Of a DNA stretch of 64,000 nt, positions 56,218 to 64,000 are shown piece after piece. Location of the stretch: NCBI RefSeq assembly GCF_003477605.1, contig NZ_QUDR01000009.1, forward strand, positions 46,731-110,730, given 5' to 3'. Every line of letters starts with the position of its first letter. The first letter of the stretch is position 1. The translations under genes and the position numbers were made by a program. Origin of the DNA: Clostridium sp. AF37-5 (lineage in GTDB: Bacteria; Bacillota; Clostridia; Lachnospirales; Lachnospiraceae). Below the pieces are notes generated by a model that had not been told where the DNA came from, did no database searches, and saw only the letters and a list, made by a program, of their open reading frames with translations.

Positions 56218-56245
56218 TTGACATTACCGAAAAATGTGGTACTAT
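56218..56245 (+). promoter_or_regulatory. pckA promoter
   Basis: TTGACA (56218-56223), 16 bases, TACTAT (56240-56245), 78 bases before the ATG. The leader shows CTAACTAACCAATGACTAA near 56270-56288, a short repeat of unknown role. Confidence 0.6.
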
Positions 56246-56323
56246 AGTTGTGAGATTTTTTATTGGATGACTAACTAACCAATGACTAATCAGAAAATAA
56301 GAAAGAAAAGAGGTTCGTGTAAG

Positions 56324-57928
56324 ATGGCAAAAATTGATTTGAGCAAGTATGGAATTACTGGTGCAACTGACATTGTTTACAATCCTTCTTATGAGTTGTT
56401 ATTCGAGGAAGAGACAAAAGCTGGGCTTGAGGGATATGAAGTAGGACAGGAAACAGAGCTTGGTGCAGTAAACGTTATGACAGGTATTTATACCGGACGT
56501 TCTCCTAAGGACAAGTACATTGTTATGGATGAGAATTCCAAAGACACAGTATGGTGGACATCTGATGAATATGCAAACGATAACCATCCGATGACAGAAG
56601 AAGCATGGGCTACCGTAAAAGATATTGCAAAGAAAGAACTTTCTAACAAAAGACTTTTTGTTGTAGATGCTTTCTGTGGAGCAAATGCAGATACCCGTAT
56701 GGCTGTTCGTTTCATCGTTGAAGTAGCATGGCAGGCACATTTCATTAAGAACATGTTCATCCAGCCTACTGAGGCAGAACTTGAAACTTTTGAGCCGACC
56801 TTTATTGTATACAACGCTTCGAAAGCAAAAGTAGAAAACTACAAAGAACTTGGATTGAATTCCGAGACTTGTGTAGCATTCAACATTACAAGCCGTGAGC
56901 AGGTTATCATTAATACATGGTACGGCGGTGAGATGAAGAAAGGTATGTTCTCCATGATGAACTACTACCTTCCATTGGACGGAATTGCTTCCATGCACTG
57001 CTCCGCAAACACAGATATGGATGGAAAGAACACAGCAATCTTCTTTGGTCTTTCCGGTACTGGTAAAACAACATTGTCTACAGACCCGAAACGTCTCTTG
57101 ATTGGTGATGACGAGCACGGCTGGGATGACAACGGCGTCTTCAACTTTGAAGGTGGATGTTATGCAAAAGTTATCGACTTGGATGCTGAGTCTGAGCCGG
57201 ATATCTACAATGCAATCCGCAGAGATGCCCTTCTTGAGAACGTAACAGTAGATGCAAACGGAAAAATTGATTTTACAGATAAGAGTGTAACAGAGAATAC
57301 ACGTGTATCTTATCCGATTGATCATATTGAAAATATTGTACGTCCGATTTCTTCCGCACCGGCAGCACAGAATGTAATCTTCCTTTCTGCTGACGCATTC
57401 GGCGTACTTCCTCCGGTATCTATCTTGACACCAGAGCAGACACAGTACTACTTCCTTTCCGGATTTACAGCAAAACTTGCTGGTACTGAGCGTGGAATTA
57501 CAGAGCCTACTCCTACATTCTCCGCATGTTTCGGACAGGCATTCTTGGAACTGCATCCTACAAAATATGCAGAAGAGCTTGTTAAGAAGATGGAGAAGAG
57601 CGGCGCAAAGGCATACCTTGTAAATACAGGATGGAATGGAACCGGCAAACGTATCTCCATTAAAGACACTCGTGGTATCATTGATGCTATCTTAAATGGT
57701 GATATTAAAAATGCACCAACAAAGAAGATTCCTTACTTCAACTTCGAAGTACCTACAGAACTTCCGGGTGTTGATTCCGGTATTTTGGATCCTCGCGATA
57801 CTTACGCAGATGCTTCTGAGTGGGAAACAAAAGCCAAAGATTTGGCAGACCGCTTCACAAAGAACTTTGTTAAGTATGAAGGAAATGATGCAGGTAAAGC
57901 ACTTGTAGCAGCAGGTCCTCAGAAATAA
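56324..57928 (+). CDS. pckA: Phosphoenolpyruvate carboxykinase (ATP)
   Basis: 534 residues from ATG 56324, the start giving [13 protein letters not shown]. Signature residues: [14 protein letters not shown], the kinase-1a P-loop [11 protein letters not shown] (around residue 244), the metal site [10 protein letters not shown], and [16 protein letters not shown]. It interconverts oxaloacetate and PEP; in fermenting gut anaerobes it can run toward CO2 fixation. Codon use in this gene (many TAC, AAC, TTC) differs from its neighbours and suggests high expression. Confidence 0.96.
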   Translation: MAKIDLSKYGITGATDIVYNPSYELLFEEETKAGLEGYEVGQETELGAVNVMTGIYTGRSPKDKYIVMDENSKDTVWWTSDEYANDNHPMTEEAWATVKDIAKKELSNKRLFVVDAFCGANADTRMAVRFIVEVAWQAHFIKNMFIQPTEAELETFEPTFIVYNASKAKVENYKELGLNSETCVAFNITSREQVIINTWYGGEMKKGMFSMMNYYLPLDGIASMHCSANTDMDGKNTAIFFGLSGTGKTTLSTDPKRLLIGDDEHGWDDNGVFNFEGGCYAKVIDLDAESEPDIYNAIRRDALLENVTVDANGKIDFTDKSVTENTRVSYPIDHIENIVRPISSAPAAQNVIFLSADAFGVLPPVSILTPEQTQYYFLSGFTAKLAGTERGITEPTPTFSACFGQAFLELHPTKYAEELVKKMEKSGAKAYLVNTGWNGTGKRISIKDTRGIIDAILNGDIKNAPTKKIPYFNFEVPTELPGVDSGILDPRDTYADASEWETKAKDLADRFTKNFVKYEGNDAGKALVAAGPQK

Positions 57929-57952
57929 TATTGATTAAAATGATAAAAAGAG

Positions 57953-57990
57953 GATGTCGGGGGCATGATTTGCCCCTGACATCTTTTTTT
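57953..57990 (+). terminator. pckA terminator
   Basis: GATGTC-G-GGGGCA (57953-57965) pairs with TGCCCC-T-GACATC (57971-57983), followed by seven T. Confidence 0.9.
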
Positions 57991-58007
57991 GAGTGGATGG
58001 AAGAAAA

Positions 58008-59369
58008 ATGAGTATAGAAACGAAAAATCCTTTGGGAGAACAGCCGGTAAACCGATTGCTTTCACAGTTTGCGATTCCAAGTATCATTTCAATGCTGGTT
58101 GGTTCTCTTTATAATATTGTAGACCAGTTTTTTATTGGTCAAAGAGTGGGAGAATTAGGAAATGCAGCGACAAATATTGCTTTCCCGTTGTCGACCTCTT
58201 GTCTGGCACTTGCTTTACTGATTGGAATTGGTGGTTCGTCTGCATTTAATCTGGCGATGGGGAGCGGAGATGATAAAAAGGCCGTGCATTTATTAGGAAA
58301 TGCCGTTGTATTGCTTGCAGGAAGCGGTCTTTTCTTATCCATTATCACCTTTTTATTTTTAAAACCATTGCTTTTGTTTTTTGGATCACCAAAAGCGGTA
58401 CTTCCCTTTGCCATAGAATATACAAAAGTTACGGCATTTGGATTTCCATTTTTACTTCTTGGTACCGGTGGAGGTCATTTGATACGAGCCGATGGAAGAC
58501 CGCGTATGACGATGGTTTGCAATCTGATCGGAGCGGTGATTAATACCGTTTTGGATGCTCTCTTTGTGTTTGGATTGAATCTTGGTATGACTGGAGCGGC
58601 GCTTGCTACGGTTATTGGACAAATGGTGTCCGGAATCATGGCGATTATTTGCTTGATGCATGGTAAGACGGTATCGATTCATAAAGAGCATTTGTTTGTA
58701 AAATGGGAAAATGTTAAGAGAATCACGTCTCTTGGTATGGCACCTTGCAGTAATCAGGTCGCGATGATGATTGTGCAGATTATTATGAACCAGTCGTTGA
58801 AGCATTACGGTTCCCACTCGATTTACGGCGAAAATATTCCGATTGCGTGTGCCGGCATTATTACAAAAGTAAACATGATTTTTATGTCCTTTGTTATTGG
58901 ACTTTCGCAGGGCTTACAGCCGATTGCAAGTTTTAATTATGGAGCGGGGAAAAAAGGGCGTGTGAAGGAAGCATATATAAAAGCAGTTTCCATTGGTGCT
59001 GTTTTAGCAGTAATTGCATTTTTTATGTTTCAGTTTTTCCCAAGACAAATTATTTCCATTTTCGGAGATGGTTCCGAACTGTATTATCAGTTTGCAATTC
59101 GGTATTTTCATGTCTTTTTGTTTTTTACATTTGTCAATTTTATGCAGCCGATTACGTCGAATTTTTTCACAGCGATTGGCAAACCTAAGGTTGGCAGCTT
59201 TTTGGCATTGACAAGGCAGATTCTATTTTTACTGCCGCTAATCCTTTTGTTCCCGTTGTTTTTGGGAATTGATGGAATTATGTATGCTGGTCCGGTGGCA
59301 GACTGTTTAGCGGCGGTTGTCTGTTTTATTATGGTTTACCGGGAATTGAGAAATTTTAACCAAAAATGA
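58008..59369 (+). CDS. MATE-family multidrug exporter
   Basis: 453 residues from ATG 58008 with GGAAG upstream. Twelve predicted membrane helices in two homologous halves. Family start NPLGEQPVNRLLSQFAIPSIISMLVGSLYNIVDQFFIG and the second-half SLGMAPCSNQVAMMIVQIIMN fit the DinF/MepA-type group. It exports cationic compounds in exchange for Na+ or H+. The substrate is unknown and no regulator is adjacent. Confidence 0.92.
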   Translation: MSIETKNPLGEQPVNRLLSQFAIPSIISMLVGSLYNIVDQFFIGQRVGELGNAATNIAFPLSTSCLALALLIGIGGSSAFNLAMGSGDDKKAVHLLGNAVVLLAGSGLFLSIITFLFLKPLLLFFGSPKAVLPFAIEYTKVTAFGFPFLLLGTGGGHLIRADGRPRMTMVCNLIGAVINTVLDALFVFGLNLGMTGAALATVIGQMVSGIMAIICLMHGKTVSIHKEHLFVKWENVKRITSLGMAPCSNQVAMMIVQIIMNQSLKHYGSHSIYGENIPIACAGIITKVNMIFMSFVIGLSQGLQPIASFNYGAGKKGRVKEAYIKAVSIGAVLAVIAFFMFQFFPRQIISIFGDGSELYYQFAIRYFHVFLFFTFVNFMQPITSNFFTAIGKPKVGSFLALTRQILFLLPLILLFPLFLGIDGIMYAGPVADCLAAVVCFIMVYRELRNFNQK

Positions 59370-59395
59370 AATGAGAAATAATATCATTGATTTGC

Positions 59396-59424
59396 TTGAA
59401 ATTAGGTATAGAAAATGTTAGTAT
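59396..59424 (+). promoter_or_regulatory. pflB promoter
   Basis: TTGAAA (59396-59401), 17 bases, TAGTAT (59419-59424), 45 bases before the ATG. Confidence 0.6.
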
Positions 59425-59468
59425 TACATTCAGCAATAGACATTTGCGATTTTTAAGGAGGTAACAAG

Positions 59469-61721
59469 ATGAAAGAGTTCAAAGAATGGGATGGATTTGA
59501 AGGAAAAATCTGGAAAGAAGAGATTAATACCAGAGATTTCATTCAGAAGAATTACACCCCATATGATGGAGATGAGAGCTTTTTGGCGGGTCCTACTGAT
59601 GCAACCAATCAGCTTTGGGGCGAGTTGCAGAAACTTCAGAAAGAAGAGCGTGCCAATAATGGCGTTTTAGATATGGAGACAGAGGTTGTATCTTCTCTGA
59701 CTGCATATGGCCCGGGATATATTAAAGAAGAATTGAAAGATTTGGAGAAAATTGTTGGTCTTCAGACAGACAAGCCTCTGAAACGTGCGTTTATGCCATA
59801 CGGTGGTATCAAGATGGCAGAGCAGGCATGTACAACTTATGGTTACACACCAAATCCAAAGTTTAATAAAATTTTTAACGAATACCACAAAACACACAAT
59901 GCTGCTGTTTTTGATGCGTATACACCAGAGATGAAAAAGGCTCGTCACAGCCACATTGTAACCGGTCTTCCGGATACTTACGGACGTGGACGTATCGTTG
60001 GCGATTACCGTCGTGTAGCTTTGTATGGTATTGACTTTTTGATTGAGCAGAAACAGAAAGATAAAGCAAACTGTGGATGCGGAACAATGACAGACGATGT
60101 AATTCGTCTTCGTGAGGAAATTGCAGAGCAGATTAAAGCTTTGCAGGGAATGAAAGAAATGGCTCAGATTTATGGCTATGACATTTCCCGTCCGGCAAAA
60201 GATGCAAAAGAAGCTGTTCAGTGGCTCTACTTTGGTTATCTGGCTGCTATTAAGACACAGAATGGTGCTGCCATGAGTGTAGGACGTATTTCTACATTCC
60301 TCGATATTTATATTGAGCGTGACTTGAAAAAAGGCATCCTGACAGAGACAGAGGCACAGGAATTGATTGACCATATGACAATGAAATTCCGTATGGTTAA
60401 ATTTGCCCGCATTCCTTCTTATAACCAGTTGTTCTCCGGTGACCCGGTATGGGCAACATTGGAAGTAGCAGGTATCGGCATGGATGGACGTTCTATGGTG
60501 ACGAAGAATGACTTCCGCTTCCTTCATACGTTGGAGAACATGGGACCTTCACCGGAGCCTAACCTTACTGTATTATATTCGTCTGATTTGCCGGAAACAT
60601 TTAAGAAATATGCTTCTGACATTTCCATTCGTACAAGTTCCATTCAGTATGAGAACGACGATGTGATGAAACCGGTATGGGGCGATGACTACTCCATCTG
60701 CTGTTGTGTATCTGCTACACAGACAGGTAAGGAAATGCAGTTCTTCGGAGCAAGAGCAAACCTTGCAAAAGCACTGTTGTACGCAATCAATGGTGGTGTG
60801 GACGAAAAAGAATTTAATCAGGTCGGACCGGCTTACAAACCGATTACGTCCGAATACCTTGACTATGATGAGGTTATGGAAAGTTATGACCGCATGCTTG
60901 ACTGGCTGGCAGGTCTGTATGTAAATATTTTGAACCTGATTCAGTATATGCATGATAAATATTATTACGAAGCTGCTGAGATGGCTCTTATTGATACCGA
61001 TGTACGCCGTACATTCGCAACCGGTATCGCAGGATTCTCTCATGTAATTGACTCTTTGAGTGCAATTAAGTACGCAAAAGTTAAGACAGTTCGTAATGAA
61101 GATGGTATTGTAGTAGGATTTGAGACAGAGGGAGACTTCCCACGTTACGGTAACGATGATGAGCGTGCCGATGAGATTGGTGTATGGCTTCTTGGTACAT
61201 TCCTTGATAAGATTAAAAAATATCATACGTACCGTGATTCCGAGCCTACAACATCGATTCTTACCATTACTTCCAATGTGGTATATGGTAAAGCAACCGG
61301 TATGATGCCGGATGGAAGAAAAGCATTTACTCCATTTGCACCTGGTGCATCACCAAGTTACGGAGCAGAGCAGAATGGTTTGCTTGCTTCCCTGAACTCC
61401 GTTGCTAAACTCCCATATCACTGGGCTTTGGATGGAATTTCCAATACGCAGACGATTAATCCGGACGCATTGGGACATAATGAGGATGAGCGTAAGAACA
61501 ATTTGGTTCAGGTACTTGACGGATACTTCGATCAGGGAGCACATCACTTGAATGTCAATGTATTTGGAAAAGAAAAATTGTTGGATGCACAGAAACATCC
61601 GGAAAAAGAAGAATACGCAAACTTTACGATTCGTGTATCCGGTTATGCCGTTAAATTTATCGATTTGACCGAAGAACAGCAGAATGATGTAATTGCACGT
61701 ACCTGCCACGGAAGAATGTAA
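59469..61721 (+). CDS. pflB: Pyruvate formate-lyase (formate C-acetyltransferase)
   Basis: 750 residues, AAGGAGG upstream. It splits pyruvate with CoA to acetyl-CoA and formate. Active cysteines are C412 and C413 in SICCCVSA; the glycyl radical is G725 in RVSGYAV. Full length, with high-expression codon use like pckA. The activating enzyme gene follows, separated by a terminator. A central enzyme of mixed-acid or butyrate fermentation in strict anaerobes. Confidence 0.97.
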   Translation: MKEFKEWDGFEGKIWKEEINTRDFIQKNYTPYDGDESFLAGPTDATNQLWGELQKLQKEERANNGVLDMETEVVSSLTAYGPGYIKEELKDLEKIVGLQTDKPLKRAFMPYGGIKMAEQACTTYGYTPNPKFNKIFNEYHKTHNAAVFDAYTPEMKKARHSHIVTGLPDTYGRGRIVGDYRRVALYGIDFLIEQKQKDKANCGCGTMTDDVIRLREEIAEQIKALQGMKEMAQIYGYDISRPAKDAKEAVQWLYFGYLAAIKTQNGAAMSVGRISTFLDIYIERDLKKGILTETEAQELIDHMTMKFRMVKFARIPSYNQLFSGDPVWATLEVAGIGMDGRSMVTKNDFRFLHTLENMGPSPEPNLTVLYSSDLPETFKKYASDISIRTSSIQYENDDVMKPVWGDDYSICCCVSATQTGKEMQFFGARANLAKALLYAINGGVDEKEFNQVGPAYKPITSEYLDYDEVMESYDRMLDWLAGLYVNILNLIQYMHDKYYYEAAEMALIDTDVRRTFATGIAGFSHVIDSLSAIKYAKVKTVRNEDGIVVGFETEGDFPRYGNDDERADEIGVWLLGTFLDKIKKYHTYRDSEPTTSILTITSNVVYGKATGMMPDGRKAFTPFAPGASPSYGAEQNGLLASLNSVAKLPYHWALDGISNTQTINPDALGHNEDERKNNLVQVLDGYFDQGAHHLNVNVFGKEKLLDAQKHPEKEEYANFTIRVSGYAVKFIDLTEEQQNDVIARTCHGRM

Positions 61722-61744
61722 AGAAAAGCTTCAAAAAAATTCTG

Positions 61745-61785
61745 GATGCACAGCCGGGAAGTTTGTCCCGGTTGTGCATCTTTTT
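61745..61785 (+). terminator. Intra-operon terminator between pflB and pflA
   Basis: GATGCACAGCCGGGA (61745-61759) and TCCCGGTTGTGCATC (61766-61780) pair over 15 positions with one G-U, followed by TTTTTC. Partial read-through would give much less activase than lyase. Confidence 0.88.
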
Positions 61786-61805
61786 CAAGTGAAAGAGAGG
61801 TAATT

Positions 61806-62561
61806 ATGAAGGGATATGTTCATAGTATTGAGACATTTGGTCTGGTGGATGGACCGGGCGTGAGGTATGTACTTTTTGTACAGGGCTGTAAGATGCGCTG
61901 CCGGTATTGTCATAATCCCGAGACTTGGAAGATTTGCACAGATGAAGATGAAAAAATGGATGTCGGACTTGGCTGGCAGACGGCAAAAGAGGCATTTGAC
62001 CGTGCTTACCGTTATCAGAATTACTGGAAAAATAATGGAGGAATTACGGTCAGTGGCGGCGAGCCATTGTTACAGATTGATTTTGTGACCGAACTTTTTG
62101 GGTATGCAAAAGAAAAGGGGATTCACACGACTTTAGACACCAGTGGAAGTATTTATGGTGAAGAACCGGCAACCGTTGAAAAGTTTGAAAAACTGATGGA
62201 AGTTACAGACCTTGTAATGTTAGATATCAAGGAAATGGATGAGGAAAAACACAAGAAATTGACCGGACGAAGCAACAAAAATATTCTTGCGATGGCAGAT
62301 AAGATGAATGAAATGGGAAAAGAAATGTGGATTCGCCACGTTCTTGTTCCGGGGCTTACTGATGGCAAAGAGGATTTGAAAGCACTTCGAAAAAAACTGG
62401 ATGAGTGGACGAATGTGAGCCGTGTGGAAATTCTACCGTATCACACACTTGGTCTTTTTAAATGGGAAAATCTTGGCATTCCGTATTCACTTGAAGGTGT
62501 TCCGGTGCCAACGGAGGAACAAGTGAAGGACGCAGAAGAAATATTGGGGATAAAAAAATAA
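61806..62561 (+). CDS. pflA: Pyruvate formate-lyase activating enzyme
   Basis: 251 residues from ATG 61806 with GAGAGG upstream. Radical-SAM cluster motif C28-x3-C32-x2-C35 (CKMRCRYC) and TVSGGEPLLQ. It abstracts hydrogen from G725 of PflB to make the glycyl radical. The start gives the common MKGYVHSIETFGLVDGPGVR. Confidence 0.96.
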   Translation: MKGYVHSIETFGLVDGPGVRYVLFVQGCKMRCRYCHNPETWKICTDEDEKMDVGLGWQTAKEAFDRAYRYQNYWKNNGGITVSGGEPLLQIDFVTELFGYAKEKGIHTTLDTSGSIYGEEPATVEKFEKLMEVTDLVMLDIKEMDEEKHKKLTGRSNKNILAMADKMNEMGKEMWIRHVLVPGLTDGKEDLKALRKKLDEWTNVSRVEILPYHTLGLFKWENLGIPYSLEGVPVPTEEQVKDAEEILGIKK

Positions 62562-62627
62562 TAGGAAATCCTTGTAAAATGTGGTAGAATAGATAATAAA
62601 TTACATGAAAAATAAAGGAGTTAAAAA

Positions 62628-63908
62628 ATGAGTGAGTACAAATTAAATACAAGATGTGTGCAGGGGGGATATACACCGGGAAATGGGGAACCCAGACAGA
62701 TTCCGATTATTCAGTCAACTACATTTAAGTATGATACCAGCGAGGATATGGGAAGATTGTTTGATTTGGAAGCAGAAGGGTATTTTTATACGCGTCTTCA
62801 GAATCCGACTAATGATATGGTAGCGGCTAAAATTGCAGAACTTGAGGGTGGTACAGCAGCAATGCTTACCTCTTCCGGACAGGCTGCCAACTTCTTTGCA
62901 CTTTTTAACATTTGCGAAAATGGAAGTCATATTGTTTCTTCCTCCAGCATTTACGGAGGAACCTTTAACTTAATTGAAGTGACAATGAAAAAGATGGGAA
63001 TTGATGTTACATTTGTTTCTCCGGACTGTACAGAAGAGGAACTGAATGCGGCATTCAAAGATAACACAAGAGCGGTATTTGGCGAGACGATTGCCAATCC
63101 GGCACTTACGGTTTTGGACATTGAAAAATTTGCGAGAGCAGCACATGCACACGGGGTACCGCTGATTGTAGATAATACATTCCCGACGCCGATTAACTGC
63201 CGCCCAATTGAGTGGGGAGCTGATATTGTTACTCATTCGACGACAAAATACATGGATGGCCACGGTGCAGCAGTAGGTGGCGCAATTGTGGATTCCGGCA
63301 AGTTTGACTGGATGGCTCATGCAGATAAATTCCCGGGACTTTGTACACCGGATGAGTCGTATCACGGAATCACGTATGCAGAGAAGTTTGGTAAGGAAGG
63401 CGCATTTATTACAAAATGTACCGCACAGTTGATGCGTGATCTTGGTTGTATTCAATCTCCACAGCATGCCTTTTATTTAAATCTTGGCTTGGAGTCTCTT
63501 CACGTGAGAATGCCACGCCACGTGGAAAATGCACAGGCGGTTGCAGAATTCTTGGAAAGTCATGAAAAGGTAGCGCATGTAAGTTACTCCGGTCTTAAAA
63601 GTGACCCGTATTATGAATTAGGTCAGAAATATCTGCCAAATGGTGGATGCGGCGTTGTTTCTTTTGAATTAAAAGGTGGCCGTGCGGCGGCAGAAAGTTT
63701 TATGAAACGTTTGAAACTGGCAGCAATCGAAACCCATGTTGCAGATGCCAGAACGTGCTGCTTAAACCCGGCAACATCGACACACCGTCAGATGAATGAT
63801 GAGCAGCTTTTGGCAGCCGGTATTCCGGCAGGCCTTGTTCGTATTTCTTGCGGACTTGAAGATAAAGCGGATTTAATTGCTGATTTAAAACAGGCGTTAG
63901 AGGATTAA
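62628..63908 (+). CDS. metY: O-acetylhomoserine sulfhydrylase
   Basis: 426 residues, AAAGGAG upstream. PLP-dependent Cys/Met metabolism enzyme: TSSGQAANFFALFN, VDNTFPTPINCRP, and the PLP lysine in THSTTKYMDGHG. Length and the insert after DWMAHADKFPG match O-acetylhomoserine aminocarboxypropyltransferase rather than cystathionine synthase. It makes homocysteine from O-acetylhomoserine and sulfide, the direct route to methionine. With cysK it covers both sulfide-fixing steps. Confidence 0.93.
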   Translation: MSEYKLNTRCVQGGYTPGNGEPRQIPIIQSTTFKYDTSEDMGRLFDLEAEGYFYTRLQNPTNDMVAAKIAELEGGTAAMLTSSGQAANFFALFNICENGSHIVSSSSIYGGTFNLIEVTMKKMGIDVTFVSPDCTEEELNAAFKDNTRAVFGETIANPALTVLDIEKFARAAHAHGVPLIVDNTFPTPINCRPIEWGADIVTHSTTKYMDGHGAAVGGAIVDSGKFDWMAHADKFPGLCTPDESYHGITYAEKFGKEGAFITKCTAQLMRDLGCIQSPQHAFYLNLGLESLHVRMPRHVENAQAVAEFLESHEKVAHVSYSGLKSDPYYELGQKYLPNGGCGVVSFELKGGRAAAESFMKRLKLAAIETHVADARTCCLNPATSTHRQMNDEQLLAAGIPAGLVRISCGLEDKADLIADLKQALED

Positions 63909-63916
63909 ATTGACAT

Positions 63917-63944
63917 AAAAAGCCAGCGAAGATGCTGGCTTTTT
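63917..63944 (+). terminator. metY terminator
   Basis: AAAAAGCCAGC-GAAGAT-GCTGGCTTTTT, a compact hairpin with T run. Confidence 0.9.
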
Positions 63945-63969
63945 ACATTTTTGTATTGGCAATAAAAAT

Positions 63970-63994
63970 AAACCACCTGCTATGCAGGTGTGTT
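63970..63994. other. Hairpin at the window edge, possible IS200/IS605-type end
   Basis: ACCACCTGC-TAT-GCAGGTGTGT contains the perfect stem CACCTGC/GCAGGTG, in AT-rich flanks (AATAAAAATAAA). Such a hairpin near a T/A-rich border is reminiscent of IS200/IS605 element ends, but the rest lies outside the window. Confidence 0.3.
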
Positions 63995-64000
63995 CCCAAA

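Noticed and set aside
56399..57556. Long minus-strand open frame (385 codons) inside pckA
   Set aside because: Shadow of the highly biased codon use of pckA; the translation is Cys/Ile-rich and resembles no family.
59667..61226. Minus-strand frames in pflB
   Set aside because: Shadows caused by strong codon bias of pflB, Cys-rich and Phe-rich nonsense.
62562..62627. SAM riboswitch or T-box before metY
   Set aside because: Only 66 bases between pflA and metY, with none of the conserved stems.

Overview
The window looks like chromosomal DNA of an anaerobic, low-to-mid GC Firmicute, most likely a member of the Lachnospiraceae (Clostridia). Reasons: a Firmicutes-style ireB-ruvX-DUF1292-rnj operon, strong AGGAGG ribosome sites with several TTG starts, pyruvate formate-lyase with its activase, ATP-dependent PEP carboxykinase, a flavodiiron protein, a split purine-closing pathway (PurO-like IMP cyclohydrolase plus stand-alone AICAR formyltransferase) under a ZTP riboswitch, DUF4317 and DUF3793 proteins, and a SigK-like sigma factor. 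A SigD-type promoter before an FlxA-like gene and an orphan FliD-like protein suggest a flagellated relative of Roseburia or Agathobacter. The genus is inference. No rRNA, tRNA, CRISPR array or complete insertion sequence was seen.

Layout. 1-3.8 kb: end of an EAL phosphodiesterase, a 33-residue hydrophobic peptide gene on the minus strand, a small membrane protein behind a GTTAG-N6-CTAAC operator, a SigD-driven motility-linked pair, a MNT/HEPN pair and a FliD-like protein. 3.9-10.2 kb: RNA modification and housekeeping (rsmE, a cysteine desulfurase with thiI, an HPr-like protein without its catalytic histidine, mtaB, mgtE). 10.3-24.8 kb: a GH2 beta-galactosidase-type enzyme and a GH95 alpha-fucosidase, both apparently cytoplasmic, flank a GNAT/sortase B/degenerate sensor-kinase operon, a sugar-sensor-like diguanylate cyclase with a membrane partner, and an Amt-PII fusion behind an attenuator. 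25.0-32.3 kb: a long operon ireB-ruvX-DUF1292-rnj-mltG-like-trmR-U32-birA-hflX.

32.3-42.7 kb: a polysaccharide deacetylase, an M18 aminopeptidase, the ZTP-controlled purine genes, bioB behind two candidate operators, a ParE-type toxin-antitoxin unit flanked by a 21-bp direct repeat, an Fe-S-type Rrf2 regulator with cysK behind a perfect palindrome, a broken leucine-rich-repeat gene and a flavodiiron protein. 42.7-53.4 kb: DUF4317, a secreted Lys/Tyr-rich protein, a second toxin-antitoxin pair, a SigK-like sigma factor with a Csp-like subtilase, and potABCD. 53.4-64 kb: a short Cys-rich Fur-like regulator and a DUF3793 gene, both behind the same GTTAG-N6-CTAAC operator seen at 0.6 kb, then a metallophosphoesterase, pckA, a MATE exporter, pflB-pflA and metY.

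The most interesting undescribed signals are: (i) three promoters sharing GTTAG-N6-CTAAC, which tie a nameless 55-residue membrane protein to a putative iron regulon; (ii) two long three-way-junction palindromic elements (about 38.36 and 54.77 kb) with unrelated stems but a conserved TRTTWAGCGRRAGCG segment; (iii) 15-9-15 palindromes on the bioB and cysK promoters; and (iv) the attenuator before the Amt-PII fusion.
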